A DNA stretch of 64,000 nucleotides from the NCBI GenBank assembly GCA_947095585.1, contig OX352765.1, forward strand, positions 93,518,965-93,582,964, written 5' to 3'. A model generated the notes under the pieces. That model ran no database searches. It saw only the letters and a list, made by a program, of their open reading frames with translations, and was not told the DNA's origin. Shown here piece by piece: positions 58,681 to 64,000 of this stretch. Positions within the stretch are counted from its first letter, which is position 1; every line of letters starts with the position of its first letter. This stretch comes from Nephrocerus scutellatus. Its lineage: Eukaryota > Arthropoda > Insecta > Diptera > Pipunculidae. Made by a program: the position numbers and the translations under genes.

Positions 58681-58952
58681 AAAACGAAGTTAAATCAAGT
58701 AAGAAGTGGAAAACTTTTGCATTAGAACTGTAGGTAAAGACAGCATGCCATAACTCACTAGGGATGACAACAACGTATCCTTGAGAGTTAAATATATAAT
58801 CAAAACGACGTTAGATCAACACAATATATTGATTAAGGTATAAATTTGTAAGTGGACAACTGTTGCATTAGAACTGTAGGTAAAGACAGCATCCCATAAC
58901 TCACTAGGGATGACGACAACGTATCCCTGAGAGTTAAATATATAATCAAACA
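58681..58952 (+). repeat. Tandem duplication, about 146-base period
   Basis: GCATTAGAACTGTAGGTAAAG recurs at 58719 and 58865, and the following 85 bases (to GAGAGTTAAATATATAATC) are nearly identical. The second unit carries about 25 extra bases near its start. Confidence 0.85.
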
Positions 58953-58954
58953 TT

Positions 58955-61900
58955 GTACACAATATAATGAAATGTAAAACTCACCGAAGGATAATGTTAT
59001 CCAATTCCAAAGCAGTTTCTTACATCAGCAGCCGTTGTTTTAAAAGTAAATCAACATCATCATCACCAACGGCAGGAGGACGACAACGACGAGGACGACA
59101 TAAAAAAAACCCTACTTTGAGCTTTTTCTTTGAGCGTTGTTCTTTGCAATTGTAATAAGAATTTAATTATTAGGTTACGTTTAATTCAAAAGAAATTTAC
59201 CACCATGACTAGGAGGACCTGTACGGTGCAACCGTAGGTTCATTGGATGAACCATCACGAACGCATCGGCCAAATTCCAAAACTAAAAGTTCTGTTTTGC
59301 AGAGAAGGTGCAATGTGTACAGACCACAGACACCACACCATCACACCACCACCACCAGTCAGTCAGTCATCAGCAGCAGTTATTTTTAGTTAACTACGTA
59401 GACGGCTGCTCTAACGACAACGACGACGACGACGACGTAGACGACGACGCTTTGTTGTTCTGCATAGTGTGGGAGTAAATTTGATAGTTTTTGCACGTTT
59501 TTTGCATTCTATAGAATCGATTAACACACTTTTTTTTTTATTTTTGTTTTTTATTTTTATTTTTTTATTGTATTTTTGCAAAAGGACTGTGCAGCTGTGT
59601 TGGACAGTGCCTATTGCGAGATTTACGAGTACAACTTTTCTATTATTATGTTTTTTAAGAGATTAGTTCGTGGCCATCGCGCGCATCGGTCATTGGACAT
59701 GTACACACTTTTTGGCCTATTTGCAATGAAAAAACTCAAGTAAATTAAAAATGTACGATTATGCGAGGAGGTTAGAAAGAAAGGAATAATGTTTTTTCTT
59801 TGTATTTTTGATTATTTCTTAATAACAAATCTGGGATTTTTCTTTTTATTGTAATATGTAATATGTCTTTAAAGAATAACTAAAAAAGTTCCATGGAAAA
59901 TTGTTTTCGTTTCACTGTTATTGGATAAATGGTGTTGATTGGTTGGTTCATCGTGCTACACGATGACCTCGAAAAAGAAAACTTTTTTCTCTTTCTTTGT
60001 TAATAACGATTTTCCATGGAGTTTCATAAAAAAGATGCCCACCTTATGTATGGTTCATCGCCAGGGCTCCGCAACTGTCCATCTTCGCTTCCCGACATGT
60101 CACAGTGAGTCATTTCCAGTCACTGCCTCAGACAGCTCGATTTATTTCAAAATGGTCGGTCGCTGCTCCCGTGATCGTTGAGCGAGTTATAAATTGTGAG
60201 TTATCTATTTAGATACACTCAATACACGGTAGCTCTTTGTTCCTTTGTTTTTTTAGAGATAAATTTATAGTATTTTTCTAATTTATTAATTAGAAAGTAA
60301 TTGTAAATTATTTAAAAGAAATGTGCACCTATAACAAGCACTGCCACTGATGGTGAAAAACGAAAATATATTAGGAAAATGGACGTTTGACAGTTTTCTA
60401 CGCTTTGTGAAAGATGGAAGAAAGCCATTCATTAAAATGGCGCTATATTGGGAAATATTCTAGAGCTGGTCGAAAACCGTCACTATAATTGTTCGAGTCT
60501 CTTCGAGGGATATTAACAAATTTTACCGAAAGGGAAATTTCTAAACCTTTTATGTAAGGAAAATATTTAATTTGTTTATTTTTATATATTTAGAAATAAC
60601 TTTTTAAAATCAACTAAATACTTTTGGATTTTGAATTTATTTTGGAATTCATTATACAATAAAAGTCCACTATACATTAACATACTTTTAGTTTTTTCTT
60701 ATCTTACAAAATTGTGAATCTTATTTACATACAATAATTTTTGAGACGGTAATTATGCATCAAATTGTTTATTTTATTTTAAAAATAATTATAAATTCAT
60801 TATTACTCTTTGTTTGAAGCTTAACCACTTCAATTACTCTAAAATAGATGCTAGGTTTATATCTATTAGTTTTTAGCATTGCCTTATTCTGAATTCTGTT
60901 CACAATTTCTTTATTACATGTAAATATGATTGAAGAAAAATATTTAAAAATTGGTTTTTTAATTGTATTATAAATTTATCATGAAAATAAAATATTTTAT
61001 TTTTGAAAAAATTAATTTTGTAGCAACTTTTTTACAGATGTAATATATATGATAGTTAAAATCCAAATTATCATCTCATAATCCCCATTTACCATTTAAA
61101 ATCATGTATTTAGTTTTATCTATTTTTATTCATTTGAAACCAATTACTTAATTTTTCTATATCGGATTTTGTTATACTCATACATTCTTCAACGAAATCA
61201 CCAAATAGAAACAGTTTAGCGAAATAATAGAACACAAAGAATTAAGTCTGAACTTTCATTACTAACTCTTGTTCGTTGTTTTCTATCAGATTGATATGAT
61301 TTGAGCCACTTCAATTCTATTATACTGTAATTCCATATTGCTCTAAATTTGACAGAAAGATCGATTTATTTTTGTACAGTTTTGATGGCACTACATAAGA
61401 TACGAAATGCTGCTATAAAAAAAATTTAGCCAATTTCCCAATTAATTCAAAAACCTGAATTTCGTAACATAATGTTATTCAAACAAATGTGTGTTCCCTT
61501 TTTCAATTATGATGATTTAATAGAAATAAAGGTTACCCAGCAGATTATGAATAACTTTTATTTTTTTATGGTTGAGAGGTGACTACATCAATTATCATAG
61601 ATAACGTTACACGAAGCTATATATTTTTGTTTGTATGAGCCGTATAGATGCATGTATAATGTGACTTTTATATTCATATACTACATGACGAAAATAAACA
61701 AAATTTACTACATGGTCAATGATGTTAATGTAGCTTATAATTATTAACTAGAAGTTTAACAAAATTGTCACGTAACGATTTATTTAACTTAATTCAATTA
61801 ATATATCAAATACTTGGCATCACTTTTAAATGTCATGTAATCAACTGTTGACTCGTGGTAGATTATATAAATATAAACATAGCACTTCCAAACTTTTATG

Positions 61901-61972
61901 CAATGAATAAGAATTAAAAAAAGCCTTGTTTTACTAATAACTATTCTATTATTTTCTCGACAACGCGTAGAC
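58955..61972. other. Long AT-rich intergenic region
   Basis: Contains a GAC microsatellite near 59416-59451, a pair of inverted TTTTCCATGGA-type words at 59888 and 60013 about 120 bases apart, and very AT-rich DNA from 60200 on. No coding sequence was recognised. Confidence 0.4.
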
Positions 61973-62335
61973 ATGCCTAGGAATTTAAATGCTGAAAAAG
62001 CAAATCCCTGTTTAATGGTGAATTTTATTGCGATTAAGTACAACCTTCTTTGTTACTTGTTCTACGTTTTATAGGAACAAGAATTATCATACAAATGTTT
62101 GAACAAAAACAACTTTGATCAGGAAAAATGTGAGGTTTATTTTGCAAATTATAACAATTGCAAGAATTTCTGGGTAAGTACATTGACTGGAGCAAAATAA
62201 CTAATAAATTATTACATGCTTTTTTAGAATAAAGTCAGATCGGATCGAAGGTCCAAAGGAATAGTGCCATACTTGCCAAATATTGAGGATCGCGCTTCCA
62301 TTAAAGCCGAGTATATGAAAGAAAAACCAATATAG
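61973..62335 (+). CDS. CHCHD7-like twin CX9C mitochondrial protein
   Basis: Three tiny exons (61973-62017, 62075-62173, 62228-62335) with phase-0 introns (GTGAAT...TAG, GTAAGT...TAG) give 83 residues: MPRNLNAEKANPC at the start and EYMKEKPI at the end. Two CX9C motifs (PC-x9-KC and KC-x9-NC) are intact, and NNFDQEKC and NCKNFW match the CHCHD7/COX23 family. Such proteins are oxidised in the intermembrane space and act in cytochrome c oxidase assembly. Poly(A) signal AATAAA is at 62373-62378. It is too short for simple ORF prediction. Confidence 0.92.
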
Positions 62336-62387
62336 AGCACCTAAAACTGTATATAACATAATAACTTAGTTCAATAAAAGTATGTAT

Positions 62388-63248
62388 TTAAATTTTTAAA
62401 TCATGGATATCTGCGGCAGCGAATATTTTCAACTTGGGGATGGCCTCTTCCAACATAGCGCCTGTTAGTTCGTATTCTAAAGAACTTTTTGGGTCGTCGA
62501 CAATTAGCAGCTTAAGGGATGGTATTCGGTAAAGGCATGTAAGCCCTCGTGAAGTGCACTTGGTACCTGAGATATCAAGCACTTCCAGCTTGGGATATTG
62601 TGATCCAGAGACGCGATCCAAGCACCAATCGTCAAATGTTACGACGTTATGGAACGATAGAAACTTCAGATGTTGCAGACAGCGCAAATTCTCAAGTCCT
62701 TCGTAGTAAAGAGTCATATTGTCGCAGCGTATCGCCTCTAACTGAAACTTTGGATCGTGTTTCCTCGGAAGATCGAATTCGCCCTTTTCATCTGCATGTA
62801 CCCACGACTTTTCGTGTGCAAATTTTACTGATCCGCCACGAAACACGAGAAAATGGGCAGCCGCCAGGTCGTTACCAAGAATTTGATTTCTTTCAGGGAT
62901 GTATTGCTGCATGAAGCGATCTGTACGCTCTTTGCGTTTCCGCCACCACTCTTTCACACTGGATGGGCTTAAATTAATTGGCTTTTGCATCATAATAATA
63001 AAATCAGAGTTCTGTTCGCTATTCTCAAGCGTTTTTAGTTTGCTTTTCCACTCGTCGGGTCGGTCAGCAAATGGTACCCTCCATTGTAGTGTTTTCTTTG
63101 CTTCAGCGATTTCTTTTTTTAGCTTCTCCAAGGCGGCCGAAGTTGGCATCGATTGATTATCAGTATCGTGCATGGACAAGGTTCGCGACGATTGGCAAAG
63201 TAAAACAAAACGGGGTCGCATCAAAAATAGCACTGGAACGCGAATCAT
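62388..63248 (-). CDS. DMAC2-like mitochondrial complex I assembly protein
   Basis: A single-exon 286-residue protein from ATG at 63248 to the stop at 62388. The N-terminus (MIRVPVLFLMRPRFVLLCQSS) is a probable mitochondrial targeting sequence. The middle carries WW-rich and basic helices, and the C-terminal third has ATP5S/DMAC2-type leucine-rich repeats (LRCLQHLKFLSFHNV, LEVLDISGTKCTSRGL, IPSLKLLIVDD). Human DMAC2 (ATP5SL) helps build the distal membrane arm of respiratory complex I. The start is the only Met with a targeting-like sequence. It converges with CHCHD7, and the stop codons are 52 bp apart. Confidence 0.82.
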   Translation of the reverse strand: MIRVPVLFLMRPRFVLLCQSSRTLSMHDTDNQSMPTSAALEKLKKEIAEAKKTLQWRVPFADRPDEWKSKLKTLENSEQNSDFIIMMQKPINLSPSSVKEWWRKRKERTDRFMQQYIPERNQILGNDLAAAHFLVFRGGSVKFAHEKSWVHADEKGEFDLPRKHDPKFQLEAIRCDNMTLYYEGLENLRCLQHLKFLSFHNVVTFDDWCLDRVSGSQYPKLEVLDISGTKCTSRGLTCLYRIPSLKLLIVDDPKSSLEYELTGAMLEEAIPKLKIFAAADIHDLKI

Positions 63249-64000
63249 TTCAATTATATTACAATGACCTACACAATTCCTTGATACTTGATTATTTTAA
63301 TTGATAACTTTTAATTTAGAAATTTGAGTAAAATACCGGTTAGAAAAAAGAATTAATATATATATAGGTAGCTAGCTACTCCAGTTATTCTCAAATTGGC
63401 AAGCCTCAATAAGGTGAAGTAGATCTCTAAACGCAGCAAAACTGTGCTGTGCTGTGACAGCCGTGTTGTCAAAAATAAAAAGTTGATGACAGTTTTTTTT
63501 TTTCGTTTTTATAAATCTTTGTCCGAGCTGTCAGTTGTACTCAACAAATCGGAAACAAAAGACGAGAATCGTTTGTTTAAATTGTTTTGTTGGGTAAATC
63601 TGCCGAAATATATAGATCTGTTAGGGACGATTTCAGATCTTAAGTCGAACGGTTTATTAGAGGAAACTTGACAGCCAAAAAAACAATCTATGCCAGATTT
63701 TATTTCAATATAAATTTCATATTAATGCTTACGCATTACTGACTAATCAACTTTTTTCGTTAAATTTGTCCACAATTACAATGAGCTGCTGTTGTATTCG
63801 CGCAATTCGATTTGCATCTATTTTAATTTTTGACTTCTCCTATCATAGTAGCCGCAACTCCTTTCTGGTCAGGCAGTTAAAGTCCACCTATAATCGTAAG
63901 CTACCCATTTAAAACATATTGTTGTCGCCAGAGTGGTTAAGTAGTTAAAAACGTAGTAAGCTACGTCAAAAACAACTACGCCAGAAACAACACATTGTTC
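63249..64000. other. Upstream of the DMAC2-like gene and window end
   Basis: Likely contains the promoter of the DMAC2-like gene. A 75-codon plus-strand open frame (63444-63671) has no recognised product, and a tRNA-like GTCGCCAGAGTGGTTAAGTAG word at about 63925 is too degraded to be a tRNA gene. Confidence 0.35.

Noticed and set aside
63920..63960. Serine- or leucine-type tRNA gene
   Set aside because: Only an A-box-like word was seen; there is no B-box or cloverleaf.

Overview
This window looks like a chromosomal segment from a fly (Diptera, probably Brachycera). It is AT-rich, has short GT-AG introns, carries clear insect protein families (a secreted non-specific endonuclease cluster, Cdk11/Pitslre, an aldo-keto reductase, CHCHD7, DMAC2-like) and is crowded with LOA/R1-, jockey- and RTE-type non-LTR retrotransposon remnants. 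The species cannot be fixed from the sequence alone. Exon boundaries were derived by eye from splice-site phase and protein-family continuity.

Layout. 1-23 kb is almost entirely mobile-element debris: a non-autonomous Helitron with an internal minisatellite (0.96-1.79 kb), LOA, jockey and RTE reverse-transcriptase (RT) fragments, a mariner-like transposase remnant (about 9.7-10.5 kb), tRNA-derived SINE copies and an anonymous dispersed repeat. One plausible coding exon of an unidentified gene lies on the minus strand at 18.6-18.9 kb. 23.2-30.8 kb holds three paralogous secreted DNA/RNA non-specific endonuclease genes (two plus, one minus). All share the same phase-1 intron after the signal-peptide exon. 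31.3-33.96 kb is the most complete RTE-like element, broken by frameshifts. 35.05-42.2 kb is an aldo-keto reductase gene with a TATA+Inr promoter, a 4.8-kb first intron that contains an intact-looking two-exon MADF-type gene, and two equal-length alternative last exons. 42.3-43.4 kb is a broken Gypsy-like integrase region interrupted by an RTE fragment. 45.76-49.04 kb (minus) is Cdk11, with one 69-nt in-frame intron and an unseen start exon. 50-58 kb is again retroelement debris, including a copy flanked by a perfect 20-bp target-site duplication with about 50 CAA units as its tail. 61.97-63.25 kb holds CHCHD7 and a DMAC2-like gene, convergent and 52 bp apart.

Functionally, the endonuclease cluster is a lineage-expanded secreted nuclease family. 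The aldo-keto reductase probably makes two isoforms that differ in the substrate-specificity loop. The convergent pair at the right both encode small mitochondrial respiratory-assembly proteins. I found no CRISPR array, rRNA or convincing functional tRNA gene, as expected for a eukaryotic region. I did not find a wholly new biological system. The most notable signals are the alternative AKR C-termini, the gene nested in the AKR intron, the codon-aligned VIDNL expansion inside a retrotransposon RT, and the clean LINE insertion structures.
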